A stretch of 43,296 bases of DNA from PBB1 sp046154125 (lineage in GTDB: Bacteria; Pseudomonadota; Gammaproteobacteria; Burkholderiales; Burkholderiaceae_C), in contig JBJXEJ010000058.1 in the NCBI GenBank assembly GCA_046154125.1, positions 1 to 43,296 of the forward strand, read 5' to 3'. Below, piece by piece: positions 18,102 through 26,575 of the stretch. The first letter of the stretch is position 1, and each line of letters opens with the position of its first letter. Position numbers and translations under genes: made by a program. The notes beneath the pieces are model-generated. The model made no database searches. It worked only from the letters and a program-made list of their open reading frames with translations, and was not told the DNA's origin.

Positions 18102-19625
18102 ATGCTGACTTCCATTCGATCTCTTCTTGCCACGGGCTTCGACGGCAACGTTGCCATTTCGGCTCCGACTCGCGCTCCCTTGACGTTCGCCGGCTTGCGC
18201 CGCCTCGTGGACGACACGCTCGCGCGCCTCAATTCGCTGGGAATCGGACGCGGTGACCGCGTCGCGATCGTGCTCGAAAATGGCCCGGAGATGGCCGCCT
18301 GCTTTCTGGCGTGCGCGACCGGCACGGCCAGCGCGCCGCTGAACCCGGCGTACCGCGCCGAGGAGTTCGAGTTCTATCTGACCGACCTGCGTGCATGCGC
18401 GTTGATCGTCGAGCGTGGCAGCACCTCGCCCGCCATCGCCGTGGCGTCGAAGCTCGGTGTGAGGATCATCGATCTCGTGGTCACCGATGGCGCGCCAGCC
18501 GGGCAGTTCACGCTGGAGCCGCGGACGATCCTGGCAACGCCAACCGCCCTTCGTGGCGGCTGCGGGAACAGCGACGACATCGGCATGGTGCTGCACACCT
18601 CGGGAACCACCTCGCGACCCAAGATCGTGCCGCTCTCGGTCGGCAACCTGTGCGCGTCGGCCGAGAACATCCGCAAGACCCTGCAATTCAGACCCGACGA
18701 CATCGGGCTGAACATCATGCCTCTGTTCCACATCCACGGGCTGATCGCCGGGGTGCTGGCGCCGCTGTCGGCCGGATCGCAGGTGTTCTGCACGCCAGGC
18801 TTCAACGCGCTGAGGTTCTTCGGCTGGATGGACGAGGCCCGGCCGACCTGGTACACGGCGGTGCCAACGATGCACCAGGCCATCTTGCAGCGGGCCAAGG
18901 GGAACGCGGGCGTGATCGCGCGCAACCCGCTGCGCTTCGTGCGCTCCTCTTCGTCTTCGATTCCCCCGCAGGTGATCAGCGAGCTCGAGGACATATTCAA
19001 GGCGCCCTTGATCGAGGCCTACGGCATGACCGAAGCCACGCATCAGATGGCGTCGAATCCTTTGCCGCCGAAAGTGCGCAAGCCAGGCACGGTCGGACTT
19101 GCCGCCGGTCCCGAGGTTGCGATTCTGGGCGAGGATGGCGCGTTCGTCGGACCGGGCATGGTCGGCGAGATCGTGATCCGCGGCTCGAACGTGACGACAG
19201 GCTACGAGAGCAATCCCCGGGCCAACGAAGACGGCTACGTCGCCGGCTGGTTCCGCACCGGAGATCAGGGCGTGCAGGATGCCGAGGGCTACCTCAGCAT
19301 CACCGGGCGGCTGAAGGAGATCATCAATCGGGGGGGCGAGAAGATCAGCCCGCGCGAAGTAGACGAGCTCCTGATGGATCACCCTGCCGTGGCTCAGGTG
19401 GTGTGCTTCGGCATGTCCCACCCCAGGCTCGGCGAAGAAGTGGCGGCTGTTGTGGTACTGAAGGAGGGCGCCTCGGCCAGCGAGCGCGAGATCCAGGCCT
19501 TCGTTGCGCAGCGTGCAGCTGATCACAAGGTGCCCAGGAAGATCCTGTTCATGGACGAAATCCCGAAGGGGGCCACCGGCAAGCTGCAGCGGATCGGTCT
19601 GGCCCGAAAGCTCGGTCTCGATTGA
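18102..19625 (+). CDS. AMP-forming acyl-CoA ligase, oxalyl-CoA-synthetase-like
   Basis: 507 residues from the ATG at 18102, where the family begins; an in-frame upstream ATG at 17982 adds an unlikely leader. ANL-superfamily motifs are P-loop HTSGTTSRPK (165-174), YGMTEATHQM, GWFRTGDQG and the C-terminal lysine context PKGATGKLQR. The phrases PLFHIHGLIAGVL, TWYTAVPTMHQAIL and ASNPLPP match what I recall of plant AAE3/yeast Pcs60 oxalate-CoA ligases, so oxalate or a small dicarboxylate is a plausible substrate. That is inference. It is followed 25 bp later by the ketopantoate reductase, suggesting an operon unrelated to photosynthesis. Confidence 0.8.
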   Translation: MLTSIRSLLATGFDGNVAISAPTRAPLTFAGLRRLVDDTLARLNSLGIGRGDRVAIVLENGPEMAACFLACATGTASAPLNPAYRAEEFEFYLTDLRACALIVERGSTSPAIAVASKLGVRIIDLVVTDGAPAGQFTLEPRTILATPTALRGGCGNSDDIGMVLHTSGTTSRPKIVPLSVGNLCASAENIRKTLQFRPDDIGLNIMPLFHIHGLIAGVLAPLSAGSQVFCTPGFNALRFFGWMDEARPTWYTAVPTMHQAILQRAKGNAGVIARNPLRFVRSSSSSIPPQVISELEDIFKAPLIEAYGMTEATHQMASNPLPPKVRKPGTVGLAAGPEVAILGEDGAFVGPGMVGEIVIRGSNVTTGYESNPRANEDGYVAGWFRTGDQGVQDAEGYLSITGRLKEIINRGGEKISPREVDELLMDHPAVAQVVCFGMSHPRLGEEVAAVVVLKEGASASEREIQAFVAQRAADHKVPRKILFMDEIPKGATGKLQRIGLARKLGLD

Positions 19626-19650
19626 GGCCGGAAGCAGGGCTGCCACTCCC

Positions 19651-20661
19651 ATGAAAATCGCCGTTGTCGGTGCAGGAGCAATCGGCGGGTACCTGGGTGC
19701 CAGGCTGGCAATGGCGGGCCAGGAGGTCACCTTCATCGCCCGCAACCAGAACCTGTCTGCCATCCGCTCCCGGGGTTTCAGTTTGATCCTCGAGGACGGC
19801 AGCGTGCAGCATGCGCCCGATGTCCGGGCGGTGGACGACATGGCCGACGCCGGCCCGCAGGACGCGGTCCTTCTGACGCTGAAGGCTCACCAGTTGCGCG
19901 AGGTGCTGCCCACATTGCGCTGCCTTTTCGGACCGAAGACCTGTGTGGTCACGATGATCAACGGCGTGCCGTGGTGGTACTTCCAGCGGCTGGCCGGACC
20001 CTACATGGGCCGGTGTCTGACCAGCGTCGATCCCGACGGGGCAATCGCCCGGCAGATCGAACCCGAGCGCGTGGTCGGCGGGGTCGTTTTTCCCGCTGCC
20101 GAACTGGTCGAGCCCGGTCTCGTCAGGGTGATCGAGGGCAACCGCTTCACGCTGGGCGAGCCCGACGGCACCCGCAGTCCTCGCGTCGAGGCGCTTTCGC
20201 AGGCGATGATGAAAGCCGGTTTCAAGGCGCCTGTGAGCCAGGACATTCGCACCGAGATCTGGATCAAGCTGTGGGGCAACCTGAGCTTCAATCCGATCAG
20301 TGCACTGACCCACTCCACGCTGACCGGCATCTGTCGTCATCCGCTCGCGCGCGAGCTGGCCACCGAGATGATGCGCGAGGCGCAGGCTGTTGCCGAGCAA
20401 CTCGGCGTCGTGTTCAGGATTTCGCTCGAGCAGCGCATCGCCGGGGCGGCCGCCATCGGCGCACACAAGACATCGATGCTGCGCGATGTCGAACTCGGAC
20501 GCGCCCTCGAACTGGAAGCGCTTGTGGGTAGCGTGGTTGAGCTCGGGCGTATCACCGGTACGCCGACCCCTGCCATCAGCGCGATTTATGCGGCGACCGC
20601 CTTGCTTGCGCAGACATTGACCGACGCGAACGGGCGGCTGGAGGTGCAGCCTCTGCGTTGA
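19651..20661 (+). CDS. panE: 2-dehydropantoate 2-reductase (ketopantoate reductase) family
   Basis: 336 residues from MKIAVVGAGAIGGYLGARLA, an N-terminal Rossmann fold with the GxGxxG dinucleotide motif. The sequence IWIKLWGNLSFNP carries the family's catalytic lysine and Asn. The enzyme normally reduces ketopantoate with NADPH in pantothenate/CoA synthesis. The start at 19651 is fixed by homology; upstream in-frame codons overlap the ligase gene. Organisms often have several paralogues, so the exact substrate is uncertain. A link with the upstream CoA ligase is suggestive only. Confidence 0.85.
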   Translation: MKIAVVGAGAIGGYLGARLAMAGQEVTFIARNQNLSAIRSRGFSLILEDGSVQHAPDVRAVDDMADAGPQDAVLLTLKAHQLREVLPTLRCLFGPKTCVVTMINGVPWWYFQRLAGPYMGRCLTSVDPDGAIARQIEPERVVGGVVFPAAELVEPGLVRVIEGNRFTLGEPDGTRSPRVEALSQAMMKAGFKAPVSQDIRTEIWIKLWGNLSFNPISALTHSTLTGICRHPLARELATEMMREAQAVAEQLGVVFRISLEQRIAGAAAIGAHKTSMLRDVELGRALELEALVGSVVELGRITGTPTPAISAIYAATALLAQTLTDANGRLEVQPLR

Positions 20662-20700
20662 GTTTGATCTCGACTCGCAGGCGACACAGGGCGCCTGCTG

Positions 20701-20729
20701 TTGACGGAGTGTTTACGTGTGTCTACATT
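20701..20729 (+). promoter_or_regulatory. Predicted sigma70-type promoter of crtE
   Basis: TTGACG (20701-20706), a 17-bp spacer, then TACATT (20724-20729), followed by an 80-nt leader to crtE. Both PpsR boxes described next overlap the spacer and -10 region, a layout expected for repression by occlusion. Confidence 0.55.
20710..20727. promoter_or_regulatory. PpsR/CrtJ-type box 1 before crtE
   Basis: TGTTTACGTGTGTCTACA is an exact TGT-N12-ACA motif, the binding signature of the PpsR/CrtJ repressor that shuts photosynthesis genes in oxygen and light. It covers the spacer and -10 region of the predicted crtE promoter. Confidence 0.75.
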
Positions 20730-20737
20730 AGTTGACA
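20720..20737. promoter_or_regulatory. PpsR/CrtJ-type box 2 before crtE, overlapping box 1
   Basis: TGTCTACATTAGTTGACA is a second exact TGT-N12-ACA motif, offset by 10 bp (one helical turn) from box 1 and sharing 8 bases with it. Both boxes could lie on the same DNA face. Confidence 0.75.
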
Positions 20738-20809
20738 CTATGAGGCGACAGGCTGAATTGACAGCCTGGCCATCAAACCACCCGCCGACAGGCGCCGCCG
20801 GAGTCCTGC

Positions 20810-21691
20810 ATGAAGCCCATCACCCGCATAGAACAATCTCTGGCTGCCGCCATCGCGTCTGGCGAGGAATCGGGATGCCCGCCCAAGCTGGCCGGCGCGA
20901 TTCGCCATGCGGTCTTTCCGGGAGGCGCCCGGATTCGGCCGCAGCTCTGTCTTGCCGTCGCGCAGGCCTGCGGCGACGACGATCCTTTGATGTCGGAGGC
21001 TGCTGCCACGGCCATCGAGTTGCTGCATTGCGCATCCCTTGTGCACGACGATCTGCCTTGCTTTGACGACGCGCCGACACGTCGCGGACGTGCATCGGTT
21101 CATTTCGCCTTCGGTGAAAGCCTCGCGGTGCTGGCGGGTGATGCGTTGATCGTGCTGGCCTTCCAGACGTTAGGCGCTGCCGCGACGCAATCGCCGTTGC
21201 GGCTGCCGATGCTGTTGCGGACCATCGCCCGCGCAACCGGGATGCCTCACGGCATCGTGGCCGGACAAGCCTGGGAGTGTGAGCCTCGGGTGTCGTTGGC
21301 CGATTACCAGAGGGCCAAGACAGGCTCGCTGTTCGCTGCCGCCACGATCGCAGGGGCACAGGCAGCAGGAGCCGACGCTGCTCCCTGGCGTGCGCTGGGC
21401 GAATGGCTGGGCGAGGCCTATCAAGTCGCCGACGACATCCGTGATGTCGCCTCGGACCCGCTCTCTCTGGGCAAGCCCACCGGCCAGGATGTGGCGCTGT
21501 GCCGTCCCAGCGCCGCCCGGGAATTGGGCCTGGAGGGCGCCATTCATCACTTCGATCGATTGGTGGCTGCTGCCATCGAAGCGATACCGCCGTGCCCAGG
21601 TGCGGCGCAGATGCGTGCGCTGGTCCGCTTCGAAGCAGAGCGACTGGTTCCGAAGACGATGTCCGAGGAAGTGGTCCGCATACCCGCATGA
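20810..21691 (+). CDS. crtE: Geranylgeranyl diphosphate synthase CrtE
   Basis: 293 residues of trans-prenyltransferase type: FPGGARIRP near residue 36, first Asp-rich motif DDLPCFDDA (about 80-88) and second motif DDIRD (about 210). It condenses isopentenyl diphosphate with shorter allylic diphosphates to make GGPP for carotenoids and for the phytyl tail of bacteriochlorophyll. GGAG lies 7 nt before the ATG. It overlaps crtF (ATGA) and lies behind a promoter with two PpsR boxes, which supports the photosynthetic CrtE over the housekeeping IspA. Confidence 0.93.
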   Translation: MKPITRIEQSLAAAIASGEESGCPPKLAGAIRHAVFPGGARIRPQLCLAVAQACGDDDPLMSEAAATAIELLHCASLVHDDLPCFDDAPTRRGRASVHFAFGESLAVLAGDALIVLAFQTLGAAATQSPLRLPMLLRTIARATGMPHGIVAGQAWECEPRVSLADYQRAKTGSLFAAATIAGAQAAGADAAPWRALGEWLGEAYQVADDIRDVASDPLSLGKPTGQDVALCRPSAARELGLEGAIHHFDRLVAAAIEAIPPCPGAAQMRALVRFEAERLVPKTMSEEVVRIPA

Positions 21692-22866
21692 GCGCACTCG
21701 GCAGCTCCGAGTCGTCCGACCTGTTGTCATCCTCGCCCACTTGGCTCGATCGTCTGGGCGATCGGTGGTGCGCGTGGCGTGATGGTTTGGTTGGCAGCCG
21801 GCAGTTCCGTCGATGGGCGGCCGGTTTCCCGTTGACCCGACCCATCGCGCAGCGGCGCGCCCGCGGGTTGTTCGATCTGGTGGCAGGTTTTGTGTACTCG
21901 CAGGTGCTGCTTGCCTGCGTGCGATTGCGTTTGTTCGACATGCTGGCAGAGGAGCCTCAGACCTTGTCTGCTCTGGCCCCTCGCCTGGGGCTGTCCGAAG
22001 ATGCGGCGCTTCGTCTGCTGATGGCTGCCGTGTCTCTGGGTCTGGTTGAGCGACGGAGTCGCGGCCGCTACGGGCTCGGCCCGCTTGGCGCACCGCTCGT
22101 GGGTGATGCCGCCATCACCTCCATGGTCGTGCACCATGCAGAGTTGTACGTCGACCTGGCCGATCCGGTTGCGTTGTTGCGTGGTGAAGCCAGATCCTCT
22201 GCACTGGCCAACTACTGGCCCTATGCGGCTGCGGACGCTCCGGGTGCTCTCGAAGCCGATCGGGTGTTGCCGTACTCGGCATTGATGTCGGCCTCGCAGA
22301 CGCTGGTGTCCGACGAGGTGCTCGACGCCTACTCCTTCGAAAACCACCATCGTCTGCTGGATGTGGGCGGAGGCGAAGGCACATTCCTGTCTGCTGTCGC
22401 GACTCGTGCTCCGCACCTGAAGCTGGTGCTTTTCGATCTCCCGGCCGTTGTCGAACGGGCGCGCGTGAAGTTTGCCGAGCAAGGACTGTCAGACCGCACG
22501 ACGGTCGCCGGTGGCAGCTTCTTCAGCGATCCGTTGCCCAGCGGCTGTGACGTGATCAGTCTGGTCCGCGTCATCTTTGATCACGACGATGCGCGCGCGC
22601 TGCAGATTCTCAAGGCGGCCCGTCGAGCACTGCCGGACGACGGTACCTTGCTTCTGACCGAGCCGATGTCCGGGACCCGCGGCGCCGAGGCGATGGGCGA
22701 CGCGTATTTCGGGTTCTACCTGCTGGCGATGGGCAAGGGCCGCTCGCGCAGCGCGGGCCAGCTCACCGACTTGCTGCTTTCTGCAGGATTTGGCGACGTC
22801 CGATTGCTGCGCAATCGGTTGCCTCTGCAAACGCAATTGATCGTGGCTCGACCTGCCCGCGTGTAA
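21688..22866 (+). CDS. crtF: Demethylspheroidene O-methyltransferase CrtF
   Basis: 392 residues from the ATG overlapping the crtE stop. An N-terminal dimerisation/winged-helix part (about 65-170) precedes a SAM-binding methyltransferase domain with LLDVGGGEGTF (near 230) and later LTEPM. CrtF methylates the 1-hydroxy group of demethylspheroidene in the spheroidene/spirilloxanthin pathway. Its place after crtE and before bchC matches the purple-bacterial crtEF-bchCXYZ-puf superoperon. Confidence 0.93.
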   Translation: MSALGSSESSDLLSSSPTWLDRLGDRWCAWRDGLVGSRQFRRWAAGFPLTRPIAQRRARGLFDLVAGFVYSQVLLACVRLRLFDMLAEEPQTLSALAPRLGLSEDAALRLLMAAVSLGLVERRSRGRYGLGPLGAPLVGDAAITSMVVHHAELYVDLADPVALLRGEARSSALANYWPYAAADAPGALEADRVLPYSALMSASQTLVSDEVLDAYSFENHHRLLDVGGGEGTFLSAVATRAPHLKLVLFDLPAVVERARVKFAEQGLSDRTTVAGGSFFSDPLPSGCDVISLVRVIFDHDDARALQILKAARRALPDDGTLLLTEPMSGTRGAEAMGDAYFGFYLLAMGKGRSRSAGQLTDLLLSAGFGDVRLLRNRLPLQTQLIVARPARV

Positions 22867-22882
22867 ACCCTTGATGAATAAC

Positions 22883-22900
22883 TGTAAATGCAAGTTGACA
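22883..22900. promoter_or_regulatory. PpsR/CrtJ-type box 1 before bchC
   Basis: TGTAAATGCAAGTTGACA is an exact TGT-N12-ACA motif in the 148-bp crtF-bchC gap. It contains the TTGACA -35 of the predicted bchC promoter. Confidence 0.75.
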
Positions 22901-22922
22901 GTATGAAATGTCAGTCTAAGAT
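22895..22922 (+). promoter_or_regulatory. Predicted bchC promoter
   Basis: TTGACA (22895-22900), a 16-bp spacer, then TAAGAT (22917-22922). A separate promoter here would let bchCXYZ and puf be controlled independently of crtEF. Confidence 0.5.
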
Positions 22923-22926
22923 TACA
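22909..22926. promoter_or_regulatory. PpsR/CrtJ-type box 2 before bchC
   Basis: TGTCAGTCTAAGATTACA is a second exact TGT-N12-ACA motif, 8 bp downstream of box 1 and covering the predicted -10. Paired boxes with this sort of spacing fit cooperative CrtJ/PpsR binding. Confidence 0.75.
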
Positions 22927-23014
22927 CGAACAGTCGGAGATGAAAAGCGATGCACCTGAGACTCCCCACATGCCTGCTACGAAGCAGCGCTTATTCCCAT
23001 AGCGGGGAGGTCAA

Positions 23015-23953
23015 TTGAACACGATGGCAGTGGTCCTCGAACGCCCTGAGCAACTGGTGCTCAGTCGTCTGGACTTGTCCGAAGCGACCGACGAGGACGT
23101 CACGGTCGACATCGAGTGGAGCGGCATCAGCACTGGCACCGAGCGCTTGCTGTGGTCCGGTCGAATGCCCGCATTCCCCGGTATGGGCTACCCACTCGTC
23201 CCGGGCTATGAATCGGTCGGGCGTGTCGCGAAAGCCGGGTCACTCTCCGGACGCGCCATCGGCGATCGTGTATTCGTCCCTGGCGCCAAGTGCTTCGGTG
23301 ACGTGCGCGGGTTGTTCGGAGGTGCCGCTGCCCATGTGGTGTTGCCTGGGGCCCGAACGATTCCATTCGCTGAGCATCTGGCAGAGCAGGGAGTCTTGCT
23401 TGCTCTGGCGGCGACGGCCTACCACGCGCATTCGATGGACGGCTTGAAACAGCCTGATCTGATCATCGGGCATGGCGTGCTGGGCCGCATGATTGCTCGA
23501 CTCGCAGTGTTGGCCGGCGGAAAACCGACAGTGTGGGAAACCAATCCCGTGCGACGGGCGGGTGCCATTGGTTACGACGTGGTCGATCCCTCCGAGGACG
23601 CGCGCCGCAACTACAGCTGCATATGCGATGTCAGCGGCGATTCCTCGCTGCTGGATACGCTCATTTCCCGGCTCGCCCCGGGCGGTGAAGTGGTCCTTGC
23701 GGGGTTCTATGACGAGCCATTGACGTTCGTCTTCCCGCCGGCCTTCATGCGCGAAGCGCGCATCCGAATCGCCGCGCAATGGCAACCCAGTGATCTCGTT
23801 GCCGTGAGAAACCTGGCCGAGTCCGGACGCCTGTCCCTTGACGGGCTGATCACCCACCGAGCTGACGCCATGCAGGCTGATACGGCCTATCGCACGGCCT
23901 TCGGCGATCCGACTTGCTTGAAGATGATTTTGGACTGGAGGTCTTGCTCATGA
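23015..23953 (+). CDS. bchC: Bacteriochlorophyllide a dehydrogenase BchC
   Basis: 312 residues, medium-chain dehydrogenase-like, with GISTGTERLLWSG near residue 34 and PLVPGYESVGRV near 58, hallmarks of BchC. It oxidises the 3-hydroxyethyl group of the bacteriochlorophyllide precursor to 3-acetyl. The start is ambiguous: TTG at 23015 lies 4 nt after GGGGAGG (23004-23010), while ATG at 23024 lies 13 nt after it. I favour TTG. The stop overlaps bchX by ATGA. Confidence 0.94.
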   Translation: MNTMAVVLERPEQLVLSRLDLSEATDEDVTVDIEWSGISTGTERLLWSGRMPAFPGMGYPLVPGYESVGRVAKAGSLSGRAIGDRVFVPGAKCFGDVRGLFGGAAAHVVLPGARTIPFAEHLAEQGVLLALAATAYHAHSMDGLKQPDLIIGHGVLGRMIARLAVLAGGKPTVWETNPVRRAGAIGYDVVDPSEDARRNYSCICDVSGDSSLLDTLISRLAPGGEVVLAGFYDEPLTFVFPPAFMREARIRIAAQWQPSDLVAVRNLAESGRLSLDGLITHRADAMQADTAYRTAFGDPTCLKMILDWRSCS

Positions 23954-24975
23954 GTACCGCTGAATCGAACCAGAGCTCCGCCAAGGCGGCTTCGGTGAGC
24001 ATCATGATGAAAGATCTTCGCAAAGAGGCAGCCATCGAACCGCCGCCGGTATCGACCGGGCCAGTGACGAAGGAAACCCAGATCATCGCGATCTACGGCA
24101 AGGGCGGCATCGGCAAGAGCTTCACGCTGGCCAACCTCAGCTACATGATGGCGCAGCAGGGCAAGAAGGTCCTGCTGATCGGCTGCGACCCGAAGAGCGA
24201 CACCACCAGTTTGCTCTTCGGTGGTCGTGCCTGTCCAACCATCATCGAGACTTCTTCAAAGAAGAAGCTCGCCGGTGAGGCAGTTGCCATCGGTGACGTC
24301 TGCTTCAAGCGCGACGGGGTCTACGCGATGGAACTCGGCGGACCGGAAGTCGGCCGCGGCTGCGGCGGGCGCGGCATCATCCACGGCTTCGAGCTGCTCG
24401 AAAAACTCGGCTTCCACGAGTGGGGCTTTGACTACGTGCTACTGGACTTCCTCGGCGACGTGGTCTGCGGCGGCTTCGGCCTGCCGATTGCCCGCGACAT
24501 GTGCCAGAAGGTCATCGTCGTCGCCAGCAACGACCTGCAGTCGCTCTATGTCGCCAACAACGTCTGCAGCGCGGTTGAATACTTCCGCAAGCTCGGCGGC
24601 AACGTCGGCGTGGCGGGCATGGTGATCAATCGCGACGACGGCACCGGCGAGGCAACAGCGTTTGCCGAGCAAGTCGGTATTCCGGTGCTGTCGGTGATCC
24701 CGGCCAACGACGACATCCGTCGCAAGAGCGCCAGCTACGAAATCATCGGCCGCCCGGACTCGCCGTGGGGCCCGATGTTTGCGCAACTGGCCGAGAACGT
24801 CGGCACCTCGGTGCCGATCCGTCCTAAGCCGATGACGCAGGACGCGTTGCTGGGCCTGTTCTCTGCAGCGTCGGTCGGCCGCGACGTGGTGCTGGAGCCC
24901 GCGACGCAGTTCGACATGTGCGGCAAGACCGAGAGCAAGAAGGAGACGCTCGAAGTCGTCTACGACGAAGTCTGA
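23950..24975 (+). CDS. bchX: Chlorophyllide a reductase iron protein BchX
   Basis: 341 residues, NifH-like. P-loop GKGGIGKS is at 50-57, and the [4Fe-4S] ligands are Cys138 (RGCGGRG) and Cys173 (VVCGGFG). The N-terminal 40 residues before the nucleotide fold are typical of BchX rather than BchL. With BchY and BchZ it reduces the C7=C8 bond of chlorophyllide, turning a chlorin into a bacteriochlorin. The ATG overlaps the bchC stop. Confidence 0.97.
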   Translation: MSTAESNQSSAKAASVSIMMKDLRKEAAIEPPPVSTGPVTKETQIIAIYGKGGIGKSFTLANLSYMMAQQGKKVLLIGCDPKSDTTSLLFGGRACPTIIETSSKKKLAGEAVAIGDVCFKRDGVYAMELGGPEVGRGCGGRGIIHGFELLEKLGFHEWGFDYVLLDFLGDVVCGGFGLPIARDMCQKVIVVASNDLQSLYVANNVCSAVEYFRKLGGNVGVAGMVINRDDGTGEATAFAEQVGIPVLSVIPANDDIRRKSASYEIIGRPDSPWGPMFAQLAENVGTSVPIRPKPMTQDALLGLFSAASVGRDVVLEPATQFDMCGKTESKKETLEVVYDEV

Positions 24976-24988
24976 GCGACCACGCACC

Positions 24989-26575
24989 ATGTCCAAGACC
25001 ATTCCGATCATTGCAGCAGGCTCGGTCAGCGCCGCGGCGCCCACCGCCCCCGGTGTGTCGTCGACAACGCTCGAAGGCGACGGCATGGGCTGCCACGCCG
25101 GTGGCGACCAGTTGCTGGCGGCGGCGAAGTCGGCCGGCAAGTCGGAGATGCTGGACCAGTACGCGAAGGACTATCCGAAGGACCCGAAAGCCGGTCCGCA
25201 CGACCAGCCGCAGAGCATGTGCCCGGCATTCGGTTCCTTGCGCGTCGGTCTGCGGATGCGCCGCACCGCGACCATCCTGTCGGGCTCGGCCTGCTGCGTT
25301 TACGGCCTGACCTTCACCTCGCACTTCTACGGCGCGAAGCGCAGCGTCGGCTATGTGCCGTTCAACAGTGAATCGCTAGTGACCGGCAAGCTGTTCGAGG
25401 ACATCCGCGAGGCCGTCCACAAGGAAGCTGACCCGGCGAAGTACGACGCGATCGTCATCATCAACCTGTGCGTGCCGACCGCCAGCGGCGTGCCGCTGCA
25501 GATCCTGCCCAAGGACATCAACGGCGTGCGCATCATCGGCATCGACGTGCCCGGATTTGGCGTTCCCACGCATGCCGAAGCCAAGGATGTGCTGGCCGGT
25601 GCGATGTTGAAATACGCCCGCAGCGAGGTGCTGGCAGGCCCGGTGCAGGCGCCGCGCACCGGACGTTCCGACAAGCCCACCATCGCGCTGCTCGGCGAGG
25701 TTTTCCCGGCCGACCCGGTGATCATCGGCATGATGCTGGAGCCGATGGGTCTGGCTGCAGGGCCGGTGGTGCCTACGCGTGAATGGCGCGAGCTCTATGC
25801 CGCGCTCGACTGCACGGCGGTCGCCGCCATACATCCGTTCTACACCGCCAGCATCCGCGAATTCGAGGCGGCAGGGCGCCCGATCGTCGGATCGGCACCG
25901 GTCGGCTACGACGGGACCGAAGCGTGGCTGCAGGCCATCGGCGAGGCGACCAACACGCCGCAGGACCAGATCGACGCGGCGAAGAACCGCATGCTGCCCG
26001 CCATTCGCGGTGCGTTGGCGAAGACGCCGATCAAGGGCCGCATCACGCTCAGCGGCTACGAGGGCTCCGAATTGCTGGTGGGCAGATTGCTGGTCGAAAG
26101 CGGCGCTGATCTTCGCTACGTCGGCAGCGCCTGCCCGCGCACGGCCTGGAACGAAGCCGATCTGCATTGGCTGCAGGCCAAGGGCGTGCAGGTGCAGTTC
26201 CGCGCTTCGCTCGAACAGGATCTGGCAGCCATCGCGGAATACCAACCCGATCTGGCGATCGGCACCACCCCGGTCGTGCAGTTTGCGAAGGCCCAAAGCA
26301 CGCCCGCGCTGTATTTCACCAACCTGATCTCCGCACGGCCCTTGATGGGGCCGGCAGGTGCAGGTTCGCTTGCCACGGTCATCAATGCGGCCATCGGAAA
26401 CAAGGCGCGCTTCGACCAGATGAAGGACTTCTTCGGCGCTGTAGGCGAGGGGCATTCGTCAGGTGTGTGGGAGCCCGCGAACGGCGTGCCGAAAGACCGC
26501 CCCGAGTTCAAGGCCGACCAGCGCCGCCAGGCAGAAAAGCTGGCGAAAAAGCGCAAGGCCGAGGAGATGATCTGA
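24989..26575 (+). CDS. bchY: Chlorophyllide a reductase subunit BchY
   Basis: 528 residues, a NifD-like catalytic subunit. Conserved cysteine-bearing stretches MGCHAGG, SMCPAFGSLRVG and SACCVYGLTF sit in the first 110 residues and should supply cluster ligands shared with BchZ. It starts 13 nt after bchX. Its stop and the bchZ start share one base (TGATG). The basic, lysine-rich C-terminus is normal for the family. Confidence 0.96.
   Translation: MSKTIPIIAAGSVSAAAPTAPGVSSTTLEGDGMGCHAGGDQLLAAAKSAGKSEMLDQYAKDYPKDPKAGPHDQPQSMCPAFGSLRVGLRMRRTATILSGSACCVYGLTFTSHFYGAKRSVGYVPFNSESLVTGKLFEDIREAVHKEADPAKYDAIVIINLCVPTASGVPLQILPKDINGVRIIGIDVPGFGVPTHAEAKDVLAGAMLKYARSEVLAGPVQAPRTGRSDKPTIALLGEVFPADPVIIGMMLEPMGLAAGPVVPTREWRELYAALDCTAVAAIHPFYTASIREFEAAGRPIVGSAPVGYDGTEAWLQAIGEATNTPQDQIDAAKNRMLPAIRGALAKTPIKGRITLSGYEGSELLVGRLLVESGADLRYVGSACPRTAWNEADLHWLQAKGVQVQFRASLEQDLAAIAEYQPDLAIGTTPVVQFAKAQSTPALYFTNLISARPLMGPAGAGSLATVINAAIGNKARFDQMKDFFGAVGEGHSSGVWEPANGVPKDRPEFKADQRRQAEKLAKKRKAEEMI

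Noticed and set aside
18051..19841. 596-codon antisense open frame across the ligase gene
   Set aside because: His/Arg/Gly-rich shadow translation, no domain; the plus strand has all ANL motifs.
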